This document shows positions 23,843-31,984 of a stretch of 64,000 bases of DNA, piece by piece. A model generated the notes under the pieces. The model was not told where the DNA came from. It saw nothing but the letters and a program-made list of their open reading frames with translations, and ran no database searches. Both the position numbers and the translations under genes were made by a program. Location of the stretch: the NCBI RefSeq assembly GCF_014647515.1, contig NZ_BMPI01000060.1:1-64000 (forward strand). Reading direction: 5' to 3'. The first letter of the stretch is position 1, and each line of letters opens with the position of its first letter. This DNA is from Dactylosporangium sucinum (GTDB lineage Bacteria; Actinomycetota; Actinomycetes; Mycobacteriales; Micromonosporaceae).

Positions 23843-25981
23843 TCAGCGGAACGCCCGCAGCCGCAGCGAGTTGGCCACCACGAACACCGACGACAGTGCC
23901 ATCGCACCGCCCGCCAGCATCGGGTTGAGCAGGCCGGCCGCCGCGACGGGGAGCCCGACGACGTTGTAGGCGAACGCCCAGAAGAGGTTTCCCTTGATGG
24001 TACCGAGGGTGCGCCGCGACAGCCGGATCGCGTCCACGGCGGCGAGCAGGTCGCCGCGGACCAGCGTCAGGTCGGCCGCCTCGATCGCGGCGTCGGTGCC
24101 GGTGCCCATGGCCAGGCCGAGGTCGGCCTGCGCGAGCGCGGCGGCGTCGTTGACCCCGTCGCCGACCATGGCGACGACGTTGCCCTCGTCCTGCAGCCGC
24201 TTGACCACGTCGACCTTGTCGGCCGGCAGGACGCCCGCGATCACCTCGTCGATGCCGACCTCCGCGGCGACCGCCCTCGCCGTGGCCTCGGTGTCGCCGG
24301 TGAGCAGCACCGGCCGCAGCCCGAGCGCGCGCAGCTTGGCGATCGCCTCGCGGCTGGTCGGCCGTACCGCGTCGGTGACGGTGAGCGAGCCACGGTACCC
24401 GCCGTCCCAGGCGACGTGGACGCCGTCGGTGTCGGGGGCGTCGATGCCGTGCTCGCGCAGCAGTCGCGCCCGCCCGGCGAGCACCGTGCGGCCCTCGACG
24501 GTGCCGCGGACGCCCAGCCCCGGCAGGTTGGCGAAGTCCCGCACCTCCGGCAGCGGGCCGCGCTCCTCGGCCGCCTTGGCGATCGCCCGGCCGATCGGGT
24601 GCTCCGAGGCGTGCTCGACGGCGCCCGCGATCCGCAGCAGCTCGCCCGGGTCCTGGTCGTCGGCCGGCCGGATCTCGCCGAGGGTCATCCGGCCCTCGGT
24701 GACCGTGCCGGTCTTGTCGAGCACGATCGTGTCGACGCGCCGGGTCGACTCGAGCACCTCGGGCCCGCGGATGAGCACGCCCAGCTGGGCGCCCCGGCCG
24801 GTGCCGACGAGCAGCGCCGTCGGGGTGGCCAGGCCGAGCGCGCACGGGCAGGCGATGATCAGCACGGCCACGGCCGCGGTGAAGGCCGCCGCCGGGCCGC
24901 CGCCGGTGCCGAGCCAGAAGCCGAGGGTGCCGACGGACAGGGCGATGACGATCGGCACGAACACCCCCGAGATCCGGTCGGCGAGCCGCTGCACGGCCGC
25001 CTTGCCGGTCTGGGCCCGCTCGACCAGCTCGGCCATCTTCGCGAGCTGGGTGTCGCGGCCGACCCGCGTCGCCCGCACGACGAGCCGCCCGCCCGCGTTG
25101 ACGGTCGCGCCGGTGACGGCGCTGCCCGGGCCGACCTCGACCGGCACCGACTCGCCCGTGAGCATGCTCTGGTCGACGGCGGAGCTGCCGTCCTCCACCA
25201 CGCCGTCGGTGGCGATCTTCTCACCGGGGCGTACCACGAACCGGTCGCCGACCCGCAACTGGCCGACCGGGATCCGGGTCTCGACGCCCTGCCGGACGAC
25301 GGCGACGTCCTTGGCGCCGAGCTCCATGAGCGCGCGTAACGCCGTGCCCGCCTGCCGTTTGGCGCGCTGCTCGAAGTGGCGGCCGGCCAGCAGGAACAGC
25401 GTCACGCCCGCGGCGGCCTCCAGGTAGATGTCGCCAGCGCCGTCGCCGCGCTGGATGGTGAACTCGAACGGGTGCGTCATGCCGGGCATGCCCGCGGTAC
25501 CGAAGAACAGCGCGTAGACGGACCAGGCGAACGCGGCCAGGGTGCCCAGCGACACCAGCGTGTCCATGGTGGCCGTGCCGTGCCGGGCGTTCTTCCAGGC
25601 GGCCTTGTGGAAGGGCCACCCGCCGTAGGCGACGACCGGCGCGGCGAGGGTCAGGCTCGCCCACTGCCAGTACTCGAACTGCCACCGGGGGACCATGGCC
25701 AGGGCGATGACCGGGACGGTGAGGGCGGCGGTGATCCACAGCCTCGGGTCTCGCTCGTTGCCCGTTTTTTCGGCTTTTTTCACGGTGTAGCCGGTTTTTT
25801 CGACCGTGGCGACCAGGTCCTCCGGCGTCACGTGCTCGGTGAAGGTGACGCTGGCCTTCTCGGTGGCATAGTTGACCGTCGCTGTTACGCCGTCCATGCG
25901 GTTGAGCTTCTTCTCGATCCGCGTGGCGCAGCTCGCGCAGGTCATGCCGCCGATGCTCAGCTCGATCCGGTTGGTGGCCAT
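23843..25981 (-). CDS. copA: Copper-translocating P1B-type ATPase
   Basis: 712 residues. It has one N-terminal heavy-metal domain with GMTCASC, the membrane motif IIACPCALGLATP (Cys-Pro-Cys), the phosphorylation site VLDKTGTVTEG, the P1B signature SEHPIG and the hinge MVGDGVNDAAAL. It exports Cu(I) from the cytoplasm using ATP. It is the last gene of a copZ - secreted protein - copA operon, its ATG overlapping the stop of the gene before it, below twin CsoR-type operators. Confidence 0.97.
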   Translation of the reverse strand: MATNRIELSIGGMTCASCATRIEKKLNRMDGVTATVNYATEKASVTFTEHVTPEDLVATVEKTGYTVKKAEKTGNERDPRLWITAALTVPVIALAMVPRWQFEYWQWASLTLAAPVVAYGGWPFHKAAWKNARHGTATMDTLVSLGTLAAFAWSVYALFFGTAGMPGMTHPFEFTIQRGDGAGDIYLEAAAGVTLFLLAGRHFEQRAKRQAGTALRALMELGAKDVAVVRQGVETRIPVGQLRVGDRFVVRPGEKIATDGVVEDGSSAVDQSMLTGESVPVEVGPGSAVTGATVNAGGRLVVRATRVGRDTQLAKMAELVERAQTGKAAVQRLADRISGVFVPIVIALSVGTLGFWLGTGGGPAAAFTAAVAVLIIACPCALGLATPTALLVGTGRGAQLGVLIRGPEVLESTRRVDTIVLDKTGTVTEGRMTLGEIRPADDQDPGELLRIAGAVEHASEHPIGRAIAKAAEERGPLPEVRDFANLPGLGVRGTVEGRTVLAGRARLLREHGIDAPDTDGVHVAWDGGYRGSLTVTDAVRPTSREAIAKLRALGLRPVLLTGDTEATARAVAAEVGIDEVIAGVLPADKVDVVKRLQDEGNVVAMVGDGVNDAAALAQADLGLAMGTGTDAAIEAADLTLVRGDLLAAVDAIRLSRRTLGTIKGNLFWAFAYNVVGLPVAAAGLLNPMLAGGAMALSSVFVVANSLRLRAFR

Positions 25982-26862
25982 CAGTGGTCCGTTCCCGCGG
26001 TGAACTCGGCGGTGTGCACCGTGCCGCCGTGCTTGAAGTCGAGGTACAGGCGGTACCGCCCCGCGCTCGGGACCTCGGCCGCGAACGTCGTGCCCTTGAC
26101 CGGGTGCACGTGGAGGTAGGCGAGGTCGCCGTCGCGCAGCGCGACGAGGTGGCCCTGGGCGCCCAGGTAGGGCTCCGGGTCGACCGGCCGGCCGTCGCGG
26201 CTGACGGTGAAGTCGAGCGTCGACGCGCCGCCGGGGTGCAGCTCGCCGCGCAGCTCCACGGTGTACCCGTCGACGGTCGCGGTGTGTGCCGCCGGCGGCA
26301 GGGGCTGCGGCCGGAAGTCGCCCGCCGCGGCGACGTCCGCGCCGAGGGTCAGGCCCTGCTCGCTCCCGTCCGGCCGGAAGTCGGCGAACACCCGATACTG
26401 CCCGGGCTGCGTGACCTGCAGCGGCACCGACCAGGTGCCGTCCTGCGCCCGCGCCGGGTGGACGTGCTGGAAGCCGGCGAGGTCTCTTCTGACGGCGATG
26501 AGGTGGAGCTCCTGCTCATGCTCCACGCTGTACCGCGTGAGCGGCGTGCCGTCCGGGCCGTCGATGCGGAAGCGGAAGTCCTGCTGGGTGCCGGCGGTGA
26601 GGCTGGTGGTCAGCGGGACGAGGGTGTAGCCGTCCTGGCTGATCTGCAGCCCTCCCGGTGGCTTGGCGTCGTTGCCGTGGCTTTGGCCGTTGTGCTCGTC
26701 CTGCTGGGTTTCGGTTCGGCCGTGCGCCTGTTCGGTGGGGCCGTGGGCCGGCTGGGACGCCGGGGCGGCGATCGGGCCGGTCAGGTGGCCGGCGCCCAGC
26801 GAGGCGGCGAAGACGGCCGCCAGCCCGGCGGCGAACGCCCCGAGCTTGAGCGGCGTGCGCAT
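25981..26862 (-). CDS. Exported copper-operon protein, probably membrane-anchored
   Basis: 293 residues. An uncleaved or cleaved N-terminal hydrophobic segment (LGAFAAGLAAVFAASLGAGH) is followed by a His-rich linker and two beta-sandwich-like halves, each with a His pair: FQHVHPARA and LAYLHVHPVKG. Repeated LHV/HVHP motifs suggest metal binding outside the cell. Homologues sit next to copper ATPases in many actinomycetes and are usually unnamed. Placement between CopZ and CopA, with a 4-base overlap to copA, supports a periplasm-side copper-handling role. Confidence 0.8.
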   Translation of the reverse strand: MRTPLKLGAFAAGLAAVFAASLGAGHLTGPIAAPASQPAHGPTEQAHGRTETQQDEHNGQSHGNDAKPPGGLQISQDGYTLVPLTTSLTAGTQQDFRFRIDGPDGTPLTRYSVEHEQELHLIAVRRDLAGFQHVHPARAQDGTWSVPLQVTQPGQYRVFADFRPDGSEQGLTLGADVAAAGDFRPQPLPPAAHTATVDGYTVELRGELHPGGASTLDFTVSRDGRPVDPEPYLGAQGHLVALRDGDLAYLHVHPVKGTTFAAEVPSAGRYRLYLDFKHGGTVHTAEFTAGTDH

Positions 26863-26865
26863 GAC

Positions 26866-27069
26866 TCAGCCCACCACCGCGTAGCCGGCCTCGTCGACCG
26901 CCTCCCGCACGGCGGCGGCGTCGAGGGGCTGCTCGCTGGTCACGGTGACCGTCCCGGACCCGAGGTCGATCCGCACGTCCCGCACCCCGTCGAGCTTGAG
27001 CAGCTCCCCGCTCACCGAGCCCACGCAGTGCTGGCAGGTCATTCCGCTCACCGTGTACGTCGTTTCCAT
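26866..27069 (-). CDS. copZ: CopZ-like copper chaperone
   Basis: 67 residues: one heavy-metal-associated domain with SGMTCQHCVGSVSGEL, the Cu(I)-binding Cys pair, and the usual C-terminal DEAGYAV. It delivers copper to CopA in the cytoplasm. It is the first gene of the operon, with the operators at 27102-27149 just upstream. Confidence 0.95.
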   Translation of the reverse strand: METTYTVSGMTCQHCVGSVSGELLKLDGVRDVRIDLGSGTVTVTSEQPLDAAAVREAVDEAGYAVVG

Positions 27070-27101
27070 CAACCCGTTCCTTCCGTGCGGTGCTCTTACC
27101 C

Positions 27102-27149
27102 TACCCCCTGGGGGTACCAATGTGCTTCAAGGATTACCCCCCGGGGGTA
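27102..27149. promoter_or_regulatory. Twin CsoR-type copper operators
   Basis: TACCCCCTGGGGGTA (27102-27116) and TACCCCCCGGGGGTA (27135-27149) are two nearly identical dyads 33 bases apart, three helical turns, upstream of copZ. TACCC...GGGTA with a G/C-rich centre is the recognised CsoR box, so copper should relieve repression. No csoR gene is in the window. Confidence 0.85.
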
Positions 27150-27236
27150 TGCGCGTCAAGGTTTTTTGCCGTCCGCCTTTTGCCGTCCCGCTTTGTCGTC
27201 CGGTTTTTGTCGTACCCGCGGGCTACGGTGCGGGGC

Positions 27237-28331
27237 ATGGATGTCGACGTGGATGCGGGAGCGCTGGCCGACGCGGCCACCCTCGCCAACCGCCTGCTCA
27301 CCGGTCGTTCCCCGCAGCCCGTCCACGGCGCGGTCCGCCTGCACGCCACCGGCCCGGCGCTCGAGCTGTCCGCGACCGACGGCACGCTGACCCTGCGCCT
27401 GACCGTGCCCGCCACGGTCCGGGAGCCGGGCGAGGCCGTCGTGCCGCGCCGCGCCCTGGCCGAGACTCTGGCGGGCCTGTCCGCCCCGACGGCCCGCCTC
27501 GCCGTCGAGGGCCGCCGCCTGGCCGTCCGCGTCCCGTCGGCCCGCTTCGCCCTCCCGCTGCTCGCCGACCCCTGGCCCCCGCTGCCCGCACTGCCCCCGC
27601 CCGCCGCCACCCTCCCGGCGGCCGACCTGCGCTCGACGGTGGCCGCGGTCGCCGGCGCCGCCTCCCGAGACGACGCCCTCCCGATCTTCACCGGCGTCCG
27701 CCTGCGCACGACGGAGGCCGGCCTGTCCCTGCTCGCCACCGACCGCTATCGCATGGCGGCCGCCACGCTGCCCTGGCCGTCCACGACACCGCTGGAGACC
27801 CTGGTCCCGGCCACGGTCCTGACCCGCGCCGCCTCCGCCCCGTCCCGCGCCGACGAGGTGACCCTGCACGCGTCCCCGGACCTGTTCGCCGTCTCCTGGC
27901 CGGCGGGCAGCCTGCTGACCCCGACGCTCGGCATGACGTATCCCGACGCCCAGTTCGACCGCCTGCTCTCGACCACGCCGGAGTGCGTCGCCGAGCTGGA
28001 GGCGGACGCGCTGGCCGCGGCCGCCGACCGGGCGGCTCGCTACGCGGGCCCGCACGGCCGGGTGACCCTCCACGTGATCGACGGCGCCGTCCTGGTCCAG
28101 GCCTCGGATCCGCTGCACGGCGAGTCCGAGGAGACGCTGAAGGCCACCGTCCACTACGGCCAGGGCACCCGCCACTACCAGGCCCGCCTCCTGGCCGACG
28201 CGGCCCGGGCCTTCGCCCACGCCCCGGTCCACGTCCGCATCCAGGAGTCCAACCGAGCCACGGAACTGACGTCCCCGGCGACGACCCTCCGCTACCTGGT
28301 GGTCCCCATGCGCCCGACCGAGGCCACCTGA
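27237..28331 (+). CDS. DNA polymerase III beta-clamp paralogue
   Basis: 364 residues. It shows three-fold clamp repeats, including the DnaN landmarks VVPRRALAETLAGL, IFTGVRLRTTEAGLSLLATDRYRMA (middle domain) and a C-terminal YLVVPMRP, close to the MPMR/MPVR end of DnaN. The clamp encircles DNA and tethers polymerases. It lies outside any dnaA-dnaN-recF context, beside copper and thioredoxin genes, so it is probably a second clamp and not the replicative one. Its divergent neighbour is copZ. Confidence 0.85.
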   Translation: MDVDVDAGALADAATLANRLLTGRSPQPVHGAVRLHATGPALELSATDGTLTLRLTVPATVREPGEAVVPRRALAETLAGLSAPTARLAVEGRRLAVRVPSARFALPLLADPWPPLPALPPPAATLPAADLRSTVAAVAGAASRDDALPIFTGVRLRTTEAGLSLLATDRYRMAAATLPWPSTTPLETLVPATVLTRAASAPSRADEVTLHASPDLFAVSWPAGSLLTPTLGMTYPDAQFDRLLSTTPECVAELEADALAAAADRAARYAGPHGRVTLHVIDGAVLVQASDPLHGESEETLKATVHYGQGTRHYQARLLADAARAFAHAPVHVRIQESNRATELTSPATTLRYLVVPMRPTEAT

Positions 28332-28335
28332 CCGA

Positions 28336-28392
28336 GCTTCGCGCTGTGTGCGCTTCGCGCTGTGTGCGCTTCGCGCTGTGTGCGCTTCGCGC
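28336..28392. repeat. Tandem repeat, 16 bp x 3.6
   Basis: GCTTCGCGCTGTGTGC repeats at 28336, 28352 and 28368, with a partial fourth copy at 28384-28392. It begins four bases after the beta-clamp stop and precedes the palindrome at 28479. No ORF uses it convincingly. Confidence 0.85.
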
Positions 28393-28478
28393 GTGGCCCG
28401 TTGCTGCTTGGCCCGTCCTGCGCTGCACCGGTGCTCGGACTGGCTCGTGCCTGGTCCGTGCCTGGTCGTTCGGCCCGG

Positions 28479-28538
28479 GTTCATGATCGCGGACGTTTTT
28501 GTGTCGCGGGCGACACAAAAACGTCCGTGATCATGAAC
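28479..28538. terminator. 28-bp-stem hairpin, family B palindrome copy 1 (bidirectional terminator candidate)
   Basis: Arms 28479-28506 and 28511-28538 pair over 28 bases with one G-T wobble and a 4-base loop. Each arm has a run of five T or A, and the ends read TTCATGATC / GATCATGAA. It lies between the convergent clamp and thioredoxin genes, so it can terminate from both sides. The CATGATC ends recur at 44313 and 58721. Confidence 0.8.
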
Positions 28539-28777
28539 GGCCCTCGCGGCGAGCCGTGGGGGGTTGCGTTCGGTCGACAGGGCGGGGAGTCGTCGGTTGC
28601 CGTTGTCGCCGTGTATTCGTCCTGCGGCCCGGATCGAAGGGCAGCGGGCCGCAGGGGCATGCCGCGCGGTCGGACTGATGGGGCCGCGCCGTGGGTGTGG
28701 GCGGCCTCGTCGTCGTTGTGGCTCGACGTGGTGCGGGAGCGGACGGCCGCCGGGGACAAGCGGGTGCTCACCAGGGG
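28539..28777. other. Non-coding gap
   Basis: Between the hairpin and the thioredoxin stop. Open frames exist on both strands, but they have no ribosome site or recognisable protein sequence and one runs through the hairpin. I see nothing further here. Confidence 0.5.
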
Positions 28778-29209
28778 CTAGGCCGATGCGAGGGTCTGCT
28801 CGACCCACCGGCGCAGCGTGGGGGCCGAGGCGGCGCCGGACTGGCGGGCGATGGTCTTGCCGTCGCGCATGAGGATCAGGGTGGGGACGGCGCGGACGTC
28901 GAAGCGGCGGGCCACGGCCGGCGCCTGGTCGACGTCGACCTTGACCAGCTTCACGACGCCGGCCAGGTCGGTGGCCACCCGTTCCAGGGCCGGGCTCACC
29001 ATCCGACACGGGCCGCACCACGTCGCCCACAGGTCGACCAGGACCGGGACGGCGGCCCGGTCGGCCACGTCGCCGAAGGTGCGGTCGTCCGCGTGGGCGA
29101 TCCACGGCAGCGGCTCCTTGCAGGACCCGCACACCGGCTTGCCCGGCGCGGCGGCCGGCACGCGGTTGCGCTGCTTGCAGTTGGGACAGGTGACGATCTC
29201 AGCGGACAT
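28778..29209 (-). CDS. Thioredoxin 2-type protein with N-terminal zinc ribbon
   Basis: 143 residues. The N-terminal CPNCKQRN and CGSCKEPL form a two-Cys-pair zinc ribbon, and the thioredoxin fold has the active site LWATWCGPCRMVSP and the cis-Pro AVPTLIL. This is the TrxC layout. It reduces protein disulphides in the cytoplasm, often under oxidative stress. It stands alone, convergent with the clamp gene. Confidence 0.95.
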   Translation of the reverse strand: MSAEIVTCPNCKQRNRVPAAAPGKPVCGSCKEPLPWIAHADDRTFGDVADRAAVPVLVDLWATWCGPCRMVSPALERVATDLAGVVKLVKVDVDQAPAVARRFDVRAVPTLILMRDGKTIARQSGAASAPTLRRWVEQTLASA

Positions 29210-29228
29210 GACGGTACGACCTCCTCGG

Positions 29229-29282
29229 CTCCCTATGACGCCCGGGCGGGCTTCCGCATTCCCGAACGGGGCGTCATGGGAG
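29229..29282. promoter_or_regulatory. Inverted repeat upstream of thioredoxin
   Basis: CTCCCTATGACGCCC (29229-29243) pairs with GGGCGTCATGGGAG (29269-29282), 14 pairs with one bulged base. It lies 20 bases from the thioredoxin start and could be an operator or the stem of a terminator for leftward reading from the TetR gene. Confidence 0.4.
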
Positions 29283-29385
29283 GACGACCAGTACGGCGGG
29301 TCAGGCGGCGTGGTGGAGCTCGTGGCCCTCGGCGAGCGGGCGGTCGGTCACCCGCGAGTGGGTGAGTACCCCTTCCGCCCGGCGG

Positions 29386-30060
29386 TCATGCCGGGATGCG
29401 GGCGGCCAGCCCGTCGAGCAGCAGCGCCAGGCCGAACTCGAACGCCTGGTCGCCGGCGCCGGCCGCCGCCGTCTCGGCCAGCGCCGCGAGCAGCTGCGGG
29501 AACCGGTCGCCGTGCCGGGCCAGCGGCGCCGCGATGGCCGCCGACAGCGCGGCCTCCGGGCGGTCGGCCGCCGCGCTCTGCTGGACCAGGGCCCGCACGT
29601 GGCCCGCGAGGACTGCCACGGCGTCGAGGCGCTCCGGGCCGGCCAGCGGCGTGCCGGCGAGCGCGCCGAGGGCGGCCTCCATCCAGCCGAGCTCGACCGG
29701 GCCGACCGGGCGCGGGCCGACCGTCGCCTCCAGGGCCCAGGGATGCGCGAGGTACCGGGCCAGGAGCGCCCGTGCCCACGTGGTGAGCGCCGCCCGCCAG
29801 GCGCCGGGAGCCAGCGCCGGTGGCGCGCCGACCGCCTGCTCCACCATCAGGGCGACCAGCTCGGCCTTGCCGGGGACGTACCGGTACAGCGACATCTTCG
29901 TCACGCCCAGCTCGGCGGCGACCCGGTGCATGGCGACCGCGCCCAGGCCCTCCGCGTCGGCGATCGCGATCCCCGCCGCGACGACGCGGTCGAGGGTGAG
30001 CGTCGGCTTCGGGCCTCGCGTCGCCGGCCGCGGGCCGTCCCAGAGTAGGTCGTGGTCCAC
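29386..30060 (-). CDS. TetR-family regulator
   Basis: 224 residues from GTG 30060, with AGGGGAG just upstream. The helix-turn-helix is VVAAGIAIADAEGLGAVAMHRVAAELGVTKMSLYRYVPGK, preceded by a PKPTLT segment, and a TetR_C-type ligand domain follows. It is divergent from the flavin monooxygenase, with two GTCCATGG repeats between them, so it very probably represses that gene and itself. Confidence 0.92.
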   Translation of the reverse strand: MDHDLLWDGPRPATRGPKPTLTLDRVVAAGIAIADAEGLGAVAMHRVAAELGVTKMSLYRYVPGKAELVALMVEQAVGAPPALAPGAWRAALTTWARALLARYLAHPWALEATVGPRPVGPVELGWMEAALGALAGTPLAGPERLDAVAVLAGHVRALVQQSAAADRPEAALSAAIAAPLARHGDRFPQLLAALAETAAAGAGDQAFEFGLALLLDGLAARIPA

Positions 30061-30085
30061 AGCACTCCCCTTGGCGAATAACTGC

Positions 30086-30123
30086 GTCCATGGTACACAA
30101 TAAAAACCGAGTCCATGGGACAC
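30086..30123. promoter_or_regulatory. TetR operators in the divergent promoter
   Basis: GTCCATGGTACAC (30086-30098) and GTCCATGGGACAC (30111-30123) are direct copies, each a near-palindrome on CCATGG, 25 bases apart. They sit in the A/T-rich centre of the gap between the TetR and monooxygenase starts. Confidence 0.65.
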
Positions 30124-30147
30124 AGTTTTTCGGGAAGGGACCCCACC

Positions 30148-31329
30148 ATGCAGACCGTGCTCATCTCCGGCGCCAGCATCGCCGGGCCGGCGACCGCGCT
30201 GTGGCTGGCCCGCCACGGGTTCCGGCCGACCGTCGTGGAGGTCGCGCCGGCCCTGCGCGCCGGGGGCAACGCCGTCGACTTCCGCGGGCCCACACACCTC
30301 GGGCTGCTGGAGCGGATGGGGGTGCTCGACGACCTGCGGGCGGTACAGACGGGTGGGACCGCGATGCGGTTCGTCGATGCCGCCGGGCGCCGGCTCATGG
30401 AGCTGCCGGCCGACTTCGCCGGCGGGGAGATCGAGGTGCCGCGCTTCGATCTCTCACGGGTGCTGTACGAGCGGAGCCGGGCGCACGCGGAGTACCTCTT
30501 CAACGACCGGATCGTGGCGATGGCCGACGGCCCGCAGGGCGTCGACGTCACCTTCGCGGGCGGGGCCAGGCGCACGTTCGACCTCGTGATCGGCGCCGAC
30601 GGGGTGCACTCGGCCGTGCGCCGGCTGACGTTCGGGCCGGAGGAGCGGTTCGTGCGGCACCTCGGGTACTACGTCGCGACCTGGGAGCTGCCCAACCACC
30701 TCGGGCTGGGGCGCGACTCGCTGGTCTACAACGTGCCCGGCCTCATGGCGAGCGTCGGCGGCGACCATCGCGACCCGTCCCGCGCCACCGCCTTCGTGGC
30801 GTTCGCGTCGCCGCCGCTGCGGTACGACCGCCACGACCGCGAGGCGCAGCGCCGGATCCTGCTGGAGCGCTTCGCCGGGCTCGGCTGGGAGGTGCCGCGG
30901 CTGCTCGACGGCCTGCGCGCCGCCGACGACTTCTACTTCGACGCGATCTGCCGGGTGGACGTCTCGCCCTGGTCGCGCGGCCGGGTGGCGCTCGTCGGCG
31001 ACGCCGCGGCCGGCGCGACGATCGGCGGCATGGGCACGGGCACGGCGATCGTGGCCGCCTACGTGCTCGCGGGCGAGCTGGCGACCGCGCCCGACCACAC
31101 AACGGCCTTCGAGCGCTACGAGCAGCGGCTCGCGACCTTCGCCCGCCGCGCCCAGTCCGGCGGCGACACCACCGGCCGGTTCCTCGCGCCGCGCACCGCG
31201 TGGGCGGCCTGGCTGCGCAACTCGGTGCTCAACAACCGGGCCGGGCTCGGGCTGCTCATGCGGATGGCCGACGACCGCGCCACCCGCATCGAGCTGCCCG
31301 ACTACCGGGTGCCTCAGGCGACGCCATAG
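30148..31329 (+). CDS. FAD-dependent aromatic-type monooxygenase
   Basis: 393 residues from ATG 30148, with a GGGAAGGGA ribosome site. It shows the FAD-binding start VLISGASIAGPATALWLARHG, the DG motif DLVIGADGVHSAVRRL (about 150), and VALVGDAAAGATIGGMGTGTA (about 290), the PHBH-fold class A flavoprotein set. It hydroxylates an aromatic or polyketide-like substrate with NAD(P)H and O2, or detoxifies a drug as TetX does. Control by the divergent TetR suggests a detoxification or catabolic role. Substrate unknown. Confidence 0.92.
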   Translation: MQTVLISGASIAGPATALWLARHGFRPTVVEVAPALRAGGNAVDFRGPTHLGLLERMGVLDDLRAVQTGGTAMRFVDAAGRRLMELPADFAGGEIEVPRFDLSRVLYERSRAHAEYLFNDRIVAMADGPQGVDVTFAGGARRTFDLVIGADGVHSAVRRLTFGPEERFVRHLGYYVATWELPNHLGLGRDSLVYNVPGLMASVGGDHRDPSRATAFVAFASPPLRYDRHDREAQRRILLERFAGLGWEVPRLLDGLRAADDFYFDAICRVDVSPWSRGRVALVGDAAAGATIGGMGTGTAIVAAYVLAGELATAPDHTTAFERYEQRLATFARRAQSGGDTTGRFLAPRTAWAAWLRNSVLNNRAGLGLLMRMADDRATRIELPDYRVPQATP

Positions 31330-31418
31330 GGCGCGAGCACGCTGTCCGAGCCGTCCCACGTCCGCACGCCGAGCAGGCGCGGCGTGCGGGCCGTGGGCGG
31401 TGCGGCGTGCGGTGACAC
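31314..31418 (-). CDS. Candidate 34-residue small protein
   Basis: A GTG at 31418, with GAGGAGG 11 bases upstream, opens a 34-codon frame ending TPRLLGVRTWDGSDSVLAP-YGVA (hyphen only breaks the motif). Its 3' end overlaps the monooxygenase 3' end by 16 bases. The composition is plausible for a real small protein or a peptide precursor, and also for the remnant of a longer gene. No relative is recognised; low confidence. Confidence 0.3.
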   Translation of the reverse strand: MSPHAAPPTARTPRLLGVRTWDGSDSVLAPYGVA

Positions 31419-31515
31419 CGGACGAAGAACCTCCTCGGACCCCGCGCCGAATCACACGGCTGTACTTCTGGATCAAGCCTTTGTGCAGGTGGAAGCGCGG
31501 TTTAAGGTCGCGAGG

Positions 31516-31710
31516 GTGAAGGTCATCGGCACGATGCAGACTCCGGACGGCGGCTGGCGGGTGGAAGTGGTCCGCCACGCGAGCGGCAGCCGCTGGTACC
31601 GCGTCGTGCACGGCGACAACGTCATCGACTACCTCACCATCACGCGCGTGGCCGAGCTGCTGTCCCAGGCGGGCATCGACCTGAGCGACCTGGCCGAGCC
31701 GGCCGCCTGA
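31516..31710 (+). CDS. Small conserved-type hypothetical protein
   Basis: 64 residues from GTG 31516. It has a compact beta start (GTMQTPDGGWRVEVVR, RWYRVVHGDNVIDYL) and a helical end (VAELLSQAGIDLSDLAEP). I recall similar short proteins in Micromonosporaceae but no function. Longer upstream starts exist but their sequence is not convincing. A 6-bp-stem hairpin (31734-31748) follows. Confidence 0.65.
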   Translation: MKVIGTMQTPDGGWRVEVVRHASGSRWYRVVHGDNVIDYLTITRVAELLSQAGIDLSDLAEPAA

Positions 31711-31733
31711 CGGGTCCCGCCCGTTCCGATCCA

Positions 31734-31748
31734 TGCCCCAGCGGGGCA
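31734..31748. terminator. Short hairpin after the 64-residue gene
   Basis: TGCCCC-AGC-GGGGCA, a 6-bp perfect stem 24 bases after the stop. The rest of the gap to 31984 holds nothing I can recognise. Confidence 0.35.
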
Positions 31749-31984
31749 CGGGAGCGCGCGAGGCGCCCAGTCTGCGGGCGGGCGCGGCGCGGCGGCGGTG
31801 CGGCGCCCCCGACCGCGCGGAACAGGCCGACCCGCGCCGCGCGGCGCCCGCCGCTGTGCCCCGCGCGCTGCCGACCCGCCGGGCTCGGCCCGTTGCCAGC
31901 GGCGCGCGCCACGCTGGTGAAGGGCCCCACGTCGTCCGGCGGCGCGCGCCGGGCCGGTGGGAATCCACTGTGGACTGCCGCGCA

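Noticed and set aside
23775..23843. A 22-codon gene overlapping the end of copA
   Set aside because: It lies inside the terminator hairpin and has no recognisable sequence.
28362..28781. A 139-codon plus-strand frame after the clamp gene
   Set aside because: It starts in the tandem repeat, crosses the long hairpin and has no ribosome site or similarity.
27156..29132. A 658-codon minus-strand frame
   Set aside because: It runs opposite the clamp gene and through the hairpin at 28479. No recognisable protein sequence.
30148..31329. Part of a natural-product gene cluster
   Set aside because: A lone flavin monooxygenase with TetR control; no core synthase, carrier protein or tailoring set nearby.
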